Below are positions 49,001-61,439 of a DNA stretch of 64,000 nt, in pieces; position 1 is the first letter of the stretch, and each line of letters starts with the position of its first letter. The position numbers and the translations under genes are program-made. The stretch spans positions 1,082,623 to 1,146,622 of the forward strand of contig SSNP01000052.1 of NCBI GenBank assembly GCA_006937955.1, written 5' to 3'. Origin of the DNA: Pachypanchax playfairii. Its lineage: Eukaryota; Chordata; Actinopteri; Cyprinodontiformes; Aplocheilidae. The notes below the pieces were generated by a model, which had not been told where the DNA came from, did no database searches, and saw nothing but the letters and a program-made list of their open reading frames with translations.

Positions 49001-51948
49001 CATAACATGACAACAGAAGGTAAGAGAGAGAGAATAAATCAGGTTAATGGAATGGTGTGAAGAAATTGTAAAAAAAAAAAAAACATAAATAAGGCATTTC
49101 TTTATATTTAAAGTAAATTCTACATCAAATATAATATCTGGCCTTTTTCTATATCCATCATATGATATAAACAACTTTTCTTTAAATTTTAGCTGTTTTT
49201 GTGTCCATCCAGCTGCTTTTGTCAGCAAGGAAAAATATATTTTGAGAGATTTCAGAACACATTTTAAACACAAAAGCATAAAATGTTAGAAGCAGGTAAT
49301 ACAGTGCTTGGATTTAAGTTTTTTTGTTAATTGTTGTTTTATTTTTTGTAGAACTGAGACTCCAAGTTATTGTTGTAACATTTTTTTCTGGGGTGGAAGT
49401 TTATTGGATAACTAGATAGATTCAAACATAACATGTTATAAATACACAGCTTCTGATTGTGTTTGATTTTAAACAGTAGATGTCTTTTTGATAATAATAA
49501 TCATTTTCAATGGATATCAGGGATCCTGAAATTAGAGAAGGCAAATATCTGAGGTTTTTGAAACTATCTACAGTAGTGATGTCTAATCTGGTCCTTCATG
49601 TTTTAGCTGGTTCCCTGTTTAAACACATCAATAGTCTATTTGCCTGTTCTTCAACTTCTGCAGCCTGTTAAAGCTCCATAAATTTGAATCAATTGTGTTG
49701 GAGAAAAGAAGTAAATTGAGTGTGCAGGATAGTGGCTCTCGGACCAGGATTGGGTATCACTACGCAGGTGAAGAAAAGACAAAAAAGATCTTTGCCCACA
49801 CTGACTAACAGGTAGCTTTAACAAATATCTGTGCAAAATAAACCAGCAGCATTTACAAGACAACAGAGATATTAACTACACTTAAAAAAGTGCATCATGG
49901 AACACAGCTTTTAAATCCATCTGGCAGTCCAGGGAGAGTTAAGCTACATTAAAACGTGCAACAGTGTGATGCTGTTTCTTCTGCAGCGCTGGAAGCTGGA
50001 ACAACACTGTTCAGCACTGCTTCCCAAGCTGACCTCAGTCTGAGCACCTGTTTCCAATAGCCGCTGTGCCAGAGGCTATTAGGACCCCAGAACGGACTTT
50101 TCCTCTGTAGCTCCAAAACCAGCCGCACAATCCAGTCACACTGATTAATCACATCAAGATGGACGACTCAGCCTCATAATGCTGCTGAAGTGTGTGTGAG
50201 TATGTGTCCTTTCCTTGTTGTTGACTTTGAGCCCATGTGTGTGTACGCTTGAATTATTTATTCTGTCCCTAGTTAGATATTTGACTGGGATATTTCATTC
50301 GACATTTCCTGTTCTTGGATATTAATTGATACTTGCAACCACATGGAGGCAATCGGAGGCAGACTTGTTGGGTTGCCACTGCACTCTTTGAAGGACTCGG
50401 TTGTGTTGAGGTTTCCACGGGGTCAGTGGATGAACCTGATTGCCAAACCCCCTGTGGACCAAAACTGGAAACGCCAGCCGCTGTAATCATGATGTGACAT
50501 AGGATGACGCTAACCTCAAAAGTTAGACCAAGGTTTAATTGAAGTTGATTTAAGTCCCCACAGAATAATGCAAACTGAAAAGACACTCTCTCACTGCAGG
50601 TATTCTTGGAGGACACGCTCGCTGAGGACAGCTAATGGTCTCAGCTGCAGCTCTGCTTCACCCTGATGGGATCTGACTCTGCTGTGTGGATTTCAGTATC
50701 AGCACTGGTCCAGTTTCCTTGTAGTTGGAATCAGAGCTGCACAATTAACCCTATAATGCCCCTTGTATCATATTTGCTACATAGTTTTGATCATTTCTAA
50801 CATGGTTGCTCCCAGAAAATTATCCACTTGCCTTTTTTTTTCAGGTTAAATCATCATTATTATATGGATGAATGCATTATTATTAACTCATTGTTTATAT
50901 TACAATTAAACCGTAAAAACGACCAATGTAATAAATGCGATACAAAAAATCTATTATAAGTAACATGATACATCAAAAAACGTTCGTGAATTTTGTTCTA
51001 CGGATTCGTAAACGTCTCAGTTCCAAATAATCTGAATTTTCTGCCTATTTTTTAATAAGTTGGGTCTTACAGGGTTAACCCCAAAACTGAGAGTGCATAA
51101 CAAGACCACAGGAAAACGAAGGCAATCTTAACGAGCAGGATTGACACAATCTGAGAGTGATAAATGGTATTAAATAAGGAATATTAAAGATCTCAGACCA
51201 GTAAACTATCAGAACTTCCAACAGTCACTGAGTAGAAATCTTCACTCTGCGCTGACCGACTTGTCTCAGATGGTTTCATCTACCGGCACTCTTTTAGTAA
51301 AACTTGTTGAAAGTTCACTGTAAAACTGGGATTGCAATTTGAAGCAGAAAACTAGAATATTAATGTCAAAAAGTAAAAAATCTTTCTAAATCATTAAAAA
51401 ACACACTATTCATCCCTAAATGAGGCTCTGCAGCAACAGTGTGGAGTACAAGTTTACACACATAACACGCTACATGTGGAGTTTATGGTTTTCAGTCTGA
51501 GCGAAGCGCCACAACGAAAGCAATCCTACCATAATGAAGTAAAAATGGTTATTTACAAGTTCTTGCTTCAGAAAGTATCTTGTTGATTTATTATAACTCT
51601 ATATAAACTCACTGTGGTCAGAGTGAAAAATAAGCAGCAGTGAACCTAAACAAAGTTCATGCATTTATTAGCTTAACTTTATTAAATATTTAAGTGTAAA
51701 ACTGGAAAGAAAATGTTTCCGTATATTCACCGTTGCATCTGTCTGAGTGCTTCTTCTACAACTTATTTTTTGCAGTTCAGGAGACACATGAGTTCATGTA
51801 TCACAGTCGACAAAACAATTACTTTGATATTTATTTCTAAAAATGCAAATTCTATAAGAGTCAGTTGTTAACTCAGGACTCTTATTTCTAATTAAGTTTG
51901 AGGTTATTTGTGTTACTTTTACTTGATCACAAAATGTAAATATTTCCT
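49001..51948. other. Flank downstream of pax3, nothing recognised
   Basis: AT-rich unique sequence. A GC-balanced part at about 49,960-50,640 has short frames but no family match. The expected small terminal pax3 exon (spliced C-terminus) was sought here and not found. Confidence 0.5.
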
Positions 51949-51954
51949 TTTATT
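51949..51954 (-). terminator. pax3: Candidate polyadenylation signal for the pax3 read-through transcript
   Basis: A canonical AATAAA on the minus strand (TTTATT on plus) lies about 150 bp past the read-through stop. Further copies lie near 51,664 and 51,593, so the exact 3' end is not settled. AT-rich sequence makes chance hits likely. Confidence 0.35.
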
Positions 51955-52099
51955 TGTCACATTAATTCAGTGTGTTTAAAAAAATGTTTGCATTTTCATT
52001 TTTGTATACTCTGTAAATTGTGAAAAGGCAATAATCTTTCTGCTTTCTGATGTTGGCGCCTGTTTGAATTTGTCCATGTAGGTGTCAAGATGTAAAAGT

Positions 52100-52137
52100 T
52101 TAAGGTGAGCATGAAAAGTTGTCTCTATTGACCTTAC
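52100..52137 (-). CDS. pax3: pax3 alternative C-terminus by read-through of the exon 8 donor
   Basis: If the exon 8 donor is not used, the frame continues for [11 protein letters not shown] and stops at 52,102-52,100. Human PAX3 has a matching isoform (PAX3c) in which exon 8 reads into intron 8 and adds Lys plus four residues before a stop. Here the Lys codon overlapping the donor (AGTAAG) is kept and the tail is longer. Whether this form is made cannot be judged from DNA; the downstream AATAAA near 51,950 fits it. Confidence 0.55.
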
Positions 52138-52417
52138 TTTGTCCATACTGGCTGTACTGGTAGGACGCAACATGGTCGACCGTGTAGCCTGGCGAGCTGT
52201 AGGATGGGGTGCAGTAGGACTGGGAACTGGGTAGGGAGGGCAGGGCCGACATGGAGGGGACACTGGTGAGACCCTCCAGGCCCTTGATGTGGTCCATGCG
52301 CTGGCTGCAGCTGGCAGCCATGCCAGTGGGGGGCTCCAGGCCACCCGTCAGAGGGGAGATGGCATAGTCACTTTGGGGCTGATGTGGCACACCACCAGGG
52401 TTCAGCAAACCCATCAC
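52138..52417 (-). CDS. pax3: pax3 exon 8: C-terminal Pax3/7 transactivation domain
   Basis: The exon opens after acceptor ATAAG with GTG ATG GGT (Val-Met-Gly), in frame after Gln of exon 7. It encodes [17 protein letters not shown], then [26 protein letters not shown], a Ser/Leu/Pro-rich [17 protein letters not shown] that is longer than in human PAX3, and the conserved end YQYSQYGQS. The donor is placed after CAAA at AGTAAGG (GT at 52,137-52,136), the equivalent position to the human exon 8 donor, giving 280 nt and phase 1. A spliced transcript would need a small terminal exon further down, which I could not identify. Reading through the donor gives a second C-terminus (see 52,100-52,137). 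The upstream intron 7 is 3,699 bp. Confidence 0.94.
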
Positions 52418-55400
52418 CTTATTGGAATGAAAGAAAAAAAACAGTTAACACTCAGTTATAATCACCAATCAAATAAATAATGATGAAAGTGGCAACAAGA
52501 TGATGCAAAAACTGCAGCGTGTTCTGAGACAGTTTGGTTTTTGTCAAGTTTTTATAGAACACCAAATGTCTCTAGTTTTATTGTCCGAGTACACGAGGGT
52601 GTAAAATGGGAAACCACTGACACTGAACAAACACAAGAACTCAGACACATTAAGGAAAACCCCCTTGGTGTGTTTTGGTGTCCCCGAACTTCAAAGGTCT
52701 CACAGCCAGCTCCAGAAAGGAAGAATTAAGCAATTTGTCCCTGACCCACGGCTCCAATTATTCTAAAATAATAAAACTTTTTGACACCGCTCCAGAAGAC
52801 CCACGGTACCAGACACTAACTTATCTCTGAGAGAAATATACCAACACAAAGGGAAAGTCTGTTTGAGTGACGCTCTTTTAAACCACAGAATAGATTTGCA
52901 GTTTTCAGAAATCCTTTAGCTCTTGACCTGGTCTACATTAGAAACCAGATAATTAAATTTGGACAATATTCTTTGGCTCGTAAAGGACGGAAAAGAGCCG
53001 TAGGTCAAACTTCTTCAAAACAGGCCAGTAATATCACCGGCAATCCATGTGCACGCCACTATTTTACCTGTCCAGTATTAAGATGTTTGATTATTAAGGA
53101 ACTGAGACAGTGAACGCAACTTTGTCACATATGAAATTGTCTCTGACGGAATCTGTTACCTTTAAATATATAATAGTCCACCTTTTCTCAACAAAGAAAA
53201 GGCCTCAAGGCTCCTCTAGCTGTCTTAATGAGAAGCAGGTACATTGCTCTTTGTGTCCTCTTGGACCTCTAAGTGACATAATATTCAACATCCACACACA
53301 CATGGTCCTGCTTAAATCATTTCCCAAGCAGGGGAGGTGAGCGGAGGAGTCCATGTCAATTTTGAGAGAGGAGTTGAATTTCCTTCTATGCCTCATAACA
53401 TTTTCCTAAAAAAATTAACCTGCATTTGGAGGGGTTTGTCTAAACAAAAAAAAAAAGATTTGAGACGCAACACAGCTAATACAAGGGAAGATGTGACATT
53501 TGAATGGATAGGCTCAGGCACGGTTCATTTCCTGCTTGTGTGTTTATCTGTTATTCCTTAAACCGAAATATCATCCATCTTTCCTTCAGCTTCACCCGGC
53601 GTACTGTCTAGCATATACACAGTGTTTCTTACTGGAACTCTGCCGTTGCCGGCGGCCAGAGTCAGTGAGCCTTAGTGGGGAAGAATGTCGGAATGGGGAG
53701 GAAACATCTCAGACAGGACATTCTTTTCCCTGCTGTACGAAATATATACAAATAAATTAGAGTCTTTGATTTTACATGAAAGAATGCTGAGACCAAAACA
53801 AACCAAAACAATTCTAAATGTTATCGAGAATCCTTACTCGGGACCGTAGCGAAGCTTTAAACATATCTGTTATATTGCTTTCAGTGCTCATACGTTACAG
53901 GCAACACTTACTCATAGAATCACAAGACAACAAAAGTTTTCTTTATGTGTTTCTTTTTTTTTTTTTTGTCAAAGAGAGAGAGACTCGCCCAAACAGAGGA
54001 CTGAAAAGTTCACTCGGGCATGCTGCTCAACCATGTCATGTAATATTTGTGTAAAAGATGTTAATGAATCCCGAACCGAGTCTCTGGATGTTATGGATCA
54101 ATTATCTACACTATGCATGTGTGTGACTCCGTGTGCAGATCTGGATTGATTTTAAAGTTCTTTTCAGTTAAAAATGAAACAGCATCTAAATACAATTAAC
54201 TTAAAGCTGTGATGTAAGATACTGATAATTCTATCAATGAAATCCAACCAGCCCAGATTTGTGAAAAGCTGGAAAGTGTTGAGAAAATATCCAATCAGAA
54301 CAAATCTCTGAGCAGATAATACACACGGTGATGGTGGTAGTTCTAACTTCTGTGTCCCCCGAAGCTAAAGCTGTACGGTTTACCTGACACCAAGATCAGG
54401 AGAAAAAGAAAATGAGACAAATGAACATGTTTTACCTTAAAAATCACAAATGTAACCAGACGTTTGAACATCTATGTAAAGAAAAATATGTTGAAAGTAA
54501 CATTATAGCTTTAACTTTAAATGTTTGTTTCAAGGCAGATACAAAAAAAAGTCTGAAGACTTTGGTTGCGCATAATAATTTAAAATTAAATGACAGCTGT
54601 AGCTTCTCCGATTAGTTTTCTGTAATTATTCACTGATCTGTTTGTGTGTGGGGGGGGGGGGGGGTTAGTACATTTTTTGATTTAAATAATTCTTATCTTT
54701 GTGAATTTTTTGTTTTTGTTCTTATTATTTGATATGTCTGTTTAAATGCTTTGTATGTTCTCTTTTTCTTACACTGCATATGTAATAATGTACCTGTTTT
54801 ATTTATTTGTTTATTTATTTTTTTAAATGATGCGGACCCCAGGAAGAATAGTCTTCACTATGGTGAAGACTAATGGGGATTAAATAAACTTAACTTAACT
54901 TAACTTAACTTAACTTAACTTAACTTAACTTAACTTAACTTAACTTAACTTAACTTAACTTAACTTAACTTAACTTAACTTAACTATTTACCACAAGACC
55001 ATGAAGAAGAGACATCAGCTGTTGTGATTGGTTGAGGTTAGTTGACTAGTGAAGTAAACTGCTTTTAATGTAAATTAAATTTTTAAAAAATTACAAATGT
55101 TTTCAAAGATATTTTAAAAAATCAGATCTCTTTTTTCTCTCTTTTTCCAAATGACAGGAGACTTTAACTGACAACAGTGAGTCACTGAGTGCAGAGAAAG
55201 TGAAAATATCTGAGCAGAACAAGTCATATCTTAAAAGTTACAATATACTGTTTCTTTTAAAGTTTTTAAAATAACTGCCAGTTTAATTGATCATTTTTTA
55301 TAATTTAGCTATTTATTCTTTATCACTGTTATGACTGTTAGTACTACTAGTAGTAATTATATTAATGATACTACATCGTTTACAGTATCTTGTTCAGTGA

Positions 55401-56116
55401 CAGCAGGATTACTGTCCCTCATTATTTTTTATTTTGTAAAAAGTTAAAGCCAGAAAATTAAATCATGTTTATGTTTTGTATAAGATTTCAGTCTCTGTGT
55501 CTGTACACGGCATGTGAATCTGTATTTAACCTAGTTTAGGAAATTATAGGAACATTTAGAAATGCATATTTTAGTTATTGTAGGTTTAATCAACTAGAAT
55601 CTAGAGATATTTGGTCAACTAAAATGACTAAACTTTAATACTTTTTAATCGAAAGACTATGATTAAACCTAAATTAAAATGGGCTTTTAAATTGATCACT
55701 AGTGTGATTGCGTCTCAATTAAAGGGGACACGCTGCACCAGGCTGAAGTCTCATTTTCTGCTTGTTAGGAGCCCTCTGGTGCACCCTGTGTTTAGGTGCA
55801 AAGTCCTTGGGATTTCATGCCTGGATAATTGACTGTAATTGGCTTTTTACTTGACACTTGTCACTCAGAAATTTGTCCTTCGTCCAACTAAAGTTATCCC
55901 ACTTTTTCCAGGACAGGATGACTCTGCTGTCGATTTTAGAATTTAAATGTAAACATTTTATTCTGCTTTGTTGTTGTAAACCATGTTAATGATTTGATCT
56001 CTGAAAAATGGCAGACTAAGATGTGTGGGACAATACCAGCATGGTTCTTTTGACCAGTTTCCCCTTTACAAACATTTGTGATGTTTGAAGGAGAATGTTT
56101 CGTCCTTGTATCTCAC
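52418..56116 (-). other. pax3: pax3 intron 7 (3.7 kb)
   Basis: Phase 0 intron, donor GTGAGA, acceptor CATTCCAATAAG. It is mostly unique AT-rich sequence. It contains the retroelement tail and (TTAAC)n tract at 54,640-54,985. The segment 55,680-55,900, free of simple repeats, is the most plausible place for a conserved element, but nothing specific is recognised. Confidence 0.9.
54640..54985 (+). repeat. Retroelement 3' tail ending in a (TTAAC)n satellite
   Basis: A G run (54,650-54,665) and T-rich stretch lead into GCGGACCCCAGGAAGAATAG and TAATGGGGATTAAATAAAC, a 3'-end sequence common to fish non-LTR elements. It is followed by about 20 tandem TTAAC units (54,886-54,985). The pentamer looks like an expansion of the element's own tail. 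It lies within pax3 intron 7. Confidence 0.7.
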
Positions 56117-56331
56117 CTGTGGGGAGAGTCCGTTTCCAATGGAAGGGTTCATGGGATTTGTTGGTCCTCCAGGGCTCACGAAGCTGTCTGAGTAGCTTGA
56201 GAAGGAGTGGCGTCCAGAGGAGAGGCAGTATGCAGACGCTCCCTCTGCCTGCCCTCCCCCAGCGGAGACCTGGTGTCCCGAGGAGGGAGGCAGAGGCTGG
56301 GGACGGTGCACCGTGCTGGGGGTTTCTGACA
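56117..56331 (-). CDS. pax3: pax3 exon 7: Pro/Ser/Thr-rich transactivation region, first part
   Basis: This 215-nt exon matches human PAX3 exon 7 in length. It runs from acceptor TTTATAG to CAG before donor GTGAGA. It starts with the Pax3/7 signature [12 protein letters not shown], continues through a Gly/Ser-rich, less conserved stretch ([15 protein letters not shown]), then [20 protein letters not shown] and ends [12 protein letters not shown]. No DNA-binding fold is present; in the family this is the start of the transcription activation domain. The middle differs from the tetrapod sequence, while both ends are well kept. Frame is continuous with exon 6 (phase 1 junction) and exon 8 (phase 0 junction, Gln|Val). 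Confidence 0.96.
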
Positions 56332-56916
56332 CTATAAAGGAAGAATGATACATAGAACACTTAAAAGGAATTTTTGTAGGAATAATTATTCTGCATCTAT
56401 GGTGATGCCAAAACTGTAAAGAAACTGCAAAGTTTCGAAAGTTTTATGTTTTTAAATGATTGTCTTTTTGACTGGCACAGCATCAGCAGCGTTAGTGAGT
56501 TGTCTGCACGAAACTGAAAGGATATTAAAAGTCCACCCCAGCTGAAGTCTGTTCACTCTGGTGATCTCAGCCTGGCGATGCAAATGTATCTGATGCTACC
56601 ATGTTTCAGGCTCTTCATAGTGACCTGTGGATTTCTGTGGGACTGTTATATTATGTTGGGCTACACGGGACAACCACACTCATCAGAACCTCATTTTGTG
56701 TGATAATAAAACTGAATCTTGAATCATACAAAATATTAATAACGCTTTATTTGTTTAGTTTAAATTACATTCTTAATTATTTAATTTCATTACATGCTTT
56801 ATTTGTACATGAGATTATCTGAAAATAAATTATTGATATATAAGTGGCAAAATAATGTTTAAAAATGCAGTTTTTTTTTTTTCCATTTGATCAAAAGAAT
56901 GATGAGAAACACAAAC
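56332..56916 (-). other. pax3: pax3 intron 6 (585 bp)
   Basis: Phase 1 intron with donor GTTTGT and acceptor CTTTATAG. It is AT-rich; no mobile element recognised. Confidence 0.92.
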
Positions 56917-57465
<549 letters not shown>

Positions 57466-57859
57466 TTACCAGAACTTTAACCAAATCAAAATTATGTGCC
57501 AACCCCTGAAATTGTGGCACATTCAGTGTTGCTCAGCATCAACTAGTGAAAAAAACATTAAATTGCTCTTTTCATCTCTACAAGAGTGCAGACACACGCC
57601 ATTTCACTTAAAAAGCAACAAAAATCTGTTATTCGACACACAACTTTTCAGATTATCTGTGAATCAAACTTAATAATGAGACTGGTAAAATTATATTTCA
57701 GCACATGGAAACATAAATTAAGCTCGATGAATCCAATGAGTCACTCAGATTACAAACTTGTCTTAGTGACATAACATCTTGGATGACAGTTAATTTTCTG
57801 TTCTGGTTCTGGTTCTGGTGCTTGGATCTGAGCTTAGAAACAAACAGCCATTTACTTTA

Positions 57860-58885
57860 GGTGCATTAATTTGGCCTCAGTCAGTGTAAAGAACCTGGTG
57901 TATCTTTGACCAGGACATGTTCCTATAAAACATGTTACCATGACGACCTTCTTCCACCTGCGCAAAGTTGATCAAATAAGGAGCATTCTGACCCAAAGTG
58001 GTACAGAATAATTAGTTCATATATTTATTACTTCTAGACTTGATTATTGTAATTCTTTATTATCAGGATGTTCTAATAGTTCTGTTAAAGACCTCCAGCT
58101 GATCCAAAATGCTGCTGCCAGAGTTCTGATGAGAGTTAGAAGGAGAGTCACATTTCCCCTGTTTTAGCATCACTTCATTGGCTCCCTGTAAAATCCAGAA
58201 TCCAGTTTAAAACTGTACTTCTCACATATAAAGATCCAAACAACGAAGCTAAATCCTATATTAGGAATCCTATATCTTTCTAACAGACCACTTCGCTCTC
58301 AGACTGCAGATCTGCTTGTGATTCTGGAGTAACAGCTTTAAACCATGAGGCAGACACATTGTGTAGCTTTAAGAACAAGCTTGAAATGTTCCTTTTTGTT
58401 CTAGCTGGCTCAGGGTTAGCAAAGGTTATCTTGATCTATCCTTTTAGTTATGCTGCTATAAGCTTAGACTGCTGGAGGACATACTGTCCACATGTCTTCA
58501 CTCTGTCTTTATTCTATCTCTCTCCATGTTTGTATTTATTATTATTGCAGGTATTCATTTTATCTATATTTATCTTTCCATAGAAATGACAAGTGGTCCA
58601 AATCCATCTGTGTTTGTCTGTGTCTCTTTCCTCCAGACCCCAGTGGGTCGAGGCAGAAGGGCTCATCCTGGGCCCGGTTCTGCTCGTGTTGAATTGATAT
58701 TTCAACACAGAATTTTTTGTGATAAATTTCACATTTTACTGTATCTGATCATAAAGGCTTGACTTGTTTTTATAAAGTTAGCTATGAATCTGGAGTATTG
58801 ATAGGATTTGGGCTTAATGTTTCTGTAACACGCCTTGAAATGACCTTTGTTATGAAATGTCTCTATATAAATAAAACTGAATTGA
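57860..58885 (+). mobile_element. 3' part of a CR1/L2-group LINE in pax3 intron 4
   Basis: Plus-strand translation, with frameshifts and stops, shows the C-terminal reverse-transcriptase hallmark [12 protein letters not shown] followed by [12 protein letters not shown] near 58,035-58,130. This pattern is typical of L2/Rex1/CR1-group LINEs in fish. The 3' end near 58,840-58,885 has the word TCTATATAAATAAAACTGAA and a short GAATTGA-type tail. It is in antisense orientation to pax3 and cannot encode a working enzyme. Confidence 0.8.
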
Positions 58886-59029
58886 GTTCAATTGAATATA
58901 TTTAGGTAGACTGAGTCTTCTGTGTCCTTTTTCTTTACTTTTCATTTATAACTCTGATTAGTATTAATACTATTGAGAACACTGCAGTCAGCTCAGTTTT
59001 AACCTCAAAGTACTTCAAACACTCCTTCT

Positions 59030-59345
59030 ACATTCACCAATGCCAAAGCTCCCGCTTTTGTGTTACACTTAATTAATTCCCCCTCAGCACAGGGGAAGTT
59101 TTGTGTGCAACACTCTATTAGTTCCCCCCTCAGAAGCAACAATAAAATACAAGACAATCCAAATAGCTCAGGGCCCCTCATGTGAAACTGATCCTCTCTT
59201 CCCCTTTGGTGATTTTCTCCCAACGACACCAATAGCAGTGGGAGTCAACTTAACTTGTATTAAGAGCCAATTGGTAAAGAAACTTTCAAGCACGAGGAGC
59301 CAAAAACTGAAATATTTTCAAAGGGGGAGAGATAGAAATTGAGAC
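59030..59345. promoter_or_regulatory. Candidate conserved noncoding element in pax3 intron 4
   Basis: Repeat-free sequence with Sox-like AACAAT, TTAATTAATT homeodomain cores and an inverted CCAAT (CCAATTGG). It lies just beyond the end of the LINE fragment. No coding potential is convincing. Confidence 0.22.
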
Positions 59346-59589
59346 ATTGGCTTAAGGCACATGTAGGATGTTTTTCATCTCTTTTTTTCTTTTTTTTGTG
59401 GTTGCAGCTTTTCACTCACTAGCTCACACAGGACTTTTTCATGAAAAATGGAATGAACAGCTTTAAGAATAGACTAAATAAATTGTGCACTTTGGTTTAA
59501 GGTTTTTCTTCTAAAGTATCAGCTGTTTCTGTCTGGAATTCTTTTAGATATGGTCATCATAGTTTGTAAAATCTCTGATTTTACTTGTG

Positions 59590-59900
59590 GGATGACTTGA
59601 CTTTGTGATTTAGATGGCGAGGAAGGAATCCAGTGTTTGGATTTTTCGACAGGATGGCTGAAAAACAAGAGATGAGTTTCTCCCCCTCTAGTTCCTGCAT
59701 AGACGAGGGCCGCTAGGAATGCCTACCCCTTCCTACTCAACCCACCTGCCAATCCCACCCCAGCATGCACATTCCTCATTTCACAGGGATTTGGGCCTTG
59801 GGAAAGCCGAGGCGGCCCAGGAAAATCCTTAATCACTTTGGAATTACCTATTGGTTATAACTGCTACTTTTCAAACGAAGCGACATAGTGGCACCTCTTA
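59590..59900. promoter_or_regulatory. Candidate pax3 intron 4 enhancer with two TEAD-type sites
   Basis: GGAATG at 59,716-59,721 and CATTCC at 59,770-59,775 are inverted MCAT/TEAD cores about 50 bp apart, with CACCTG at 59,743-59,748 between them and GCCTTGGGA (AP-2-like) after them. Tead2 activation of a Pax3 neural crest enhancer is known in mouse, though that element is upstream of the gene. Enhancer function here is inferred. Confidence 0.33.
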
Positions 59901-60155
59901 AGTCTGGGGAGTTTAGTTGTGATAAAATCTTTAACAGAGGACCACAGCACGCTCATTAGTTTTATCTCCTGCTACATCAGCTGATCGTAACGTACAACAT
60001 CAGACGACTGGTAGAGCTGAAAGAGTTCAATCACTGAGAGGAAGCCAGGACAGCAAACAGATTATATTAAAAGGTAAAACACACAAAAAAACAATATCAA
60101 ATTTTATAAAACGTACAAAAAGTTCAATGTTTTTTGCTTTGACACAAAACCTTCC

Positions 60156-60540
60156 TTAAACAAGCAAAACCTTTTTCACCCTTTTCTCTCCCCTATCTCC
60201 CTCACTCTCACCCTCTCTTTGTCCTTGGTCCCCCCCATCTCTCTCTTTTCCGCCCATATTTCTCTGTCCGACTCTCGGGTCTTTGTTGCGCCACAGAGCT
60301 GAGGTCTTTGCCGGCAATTTCCACGCTCCATCTGTGGAATCCGTCATGGCTCCCTCAGCCCTTCACAGTGGAGGCCTGTCACCTGCCCCATGGGGGAGCA
60401 CAGGGTGTGGGGGGGGGGGCTATAAAAGGAGCTTGCAAAGAGAGCTTGGGGATGGGGATCGGGTGGGGGCATTACAACCCCCACCTTATTGCCCAAAGAA
60501 GAAGAAAACAAAAACACCCCCAGCTTCCAAATAGAACTGT
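60156..60540 (+). promoter_or_regulatory. Pyrimidine tract, palindrome and TATA box: possible intronic promoter
   Basis: A run of nearly pure C/T (about 60,175-60,255) is followed by CCCCATGGGG (60,386-60,395), a G run, and TATAAAAGG at 60,421-60,429 on the plus strand. TATAAAAG is a strong match to the core promoter TATA consensus and sits in GC-rich surroundings, unlike the rest of the intron. Transcription would be antisense to pax3. No downstream reading frame is convincing. Confidence 0.25.
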
Positions 60541-61439
60541 AAGAGCACCTGAGGGGCGAGCTGAGAAGTGAGGACAACTGGGGTTGTTGTTTTGGTTGTA
60601 AACATGCGCATAAATACATATTCACAACTCGCTTACTCTTCTCAGCACTTAAATACCAGGAAATATACTTCTCTTTATTTCCACTACAAAGTTAAAGTCC
60701 GTCTCTTGTGGTGTTTAAAACTATTGACACATTAATGGAGCATGATGACTTATAGTAATTCTAATAGGACAAAACGTTGGAAATAATAAATTCAAACAGA
60801 TCTACTGTGACAGACATAAAATTACATCAGAGGATGGGAATGTGACCATGCAAGAAAGAACAGTGAAAGGGACTGTACGGAAAAGAAAGTCCGAAATCCA
60901 ACATCCATACTGAGAAAGAAACAACAAGCTCCCCGTCACTACACACAACAAGGAAAGTTTTCAATATGACAAAAACTAATTACAGTTAGTTTTATTAGGA
61001 AAATAAATGTTTCAACATGCAACACATGTGAATCAATAGAGTCAAAAAAAAAGTTCATTCAATTAAATGAAGGGAGCGAATGTCTTCAACTGTTTCAATT
61101 TTAGGTCTGGATTCATACGGCGGAGACTAAAAACTAAAATCAAGGCAAGTAGAGAAGGAAGAAAAAACTGAAAGAAAATTCTGCAATACCCAAAATATAC
61201 TAGAGGAGTGTAGAAGTATTCCACCAGTGTACTTTCAGTGGTAGGGTTATAACATGACGGTTCTACATAAACCTGAACCAGATCATCTCAGAGTAGCTAC
61301 AGTTACTAGTTCCAAAGTGGAAAAGTTATTAAACCTGAAGTTCTTTTTTTCACAACTTAGTCTAAAGAACTCATGAACAGACAAAAATATACAGAAAACA
61401 AGATTACAGTATTCAAAGTAGATATTTCACACACTCACA

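Noticed and set aside
49081..49170. Terminal pax3 exon near a GRPDI-like word on the minus strand
   Set aside because: The apparent KRPDI similarity lies in AT-rich sequence without a fitting acceptor or phase, and the rest of the expected ending is missing.
56016..56360. Open frames overlapping pax3 exon 7 in other phases
   Set aside because: Shadows of the conserved exon; only the phase joining exons 6 and 8 keeps the Pax3 sequence.
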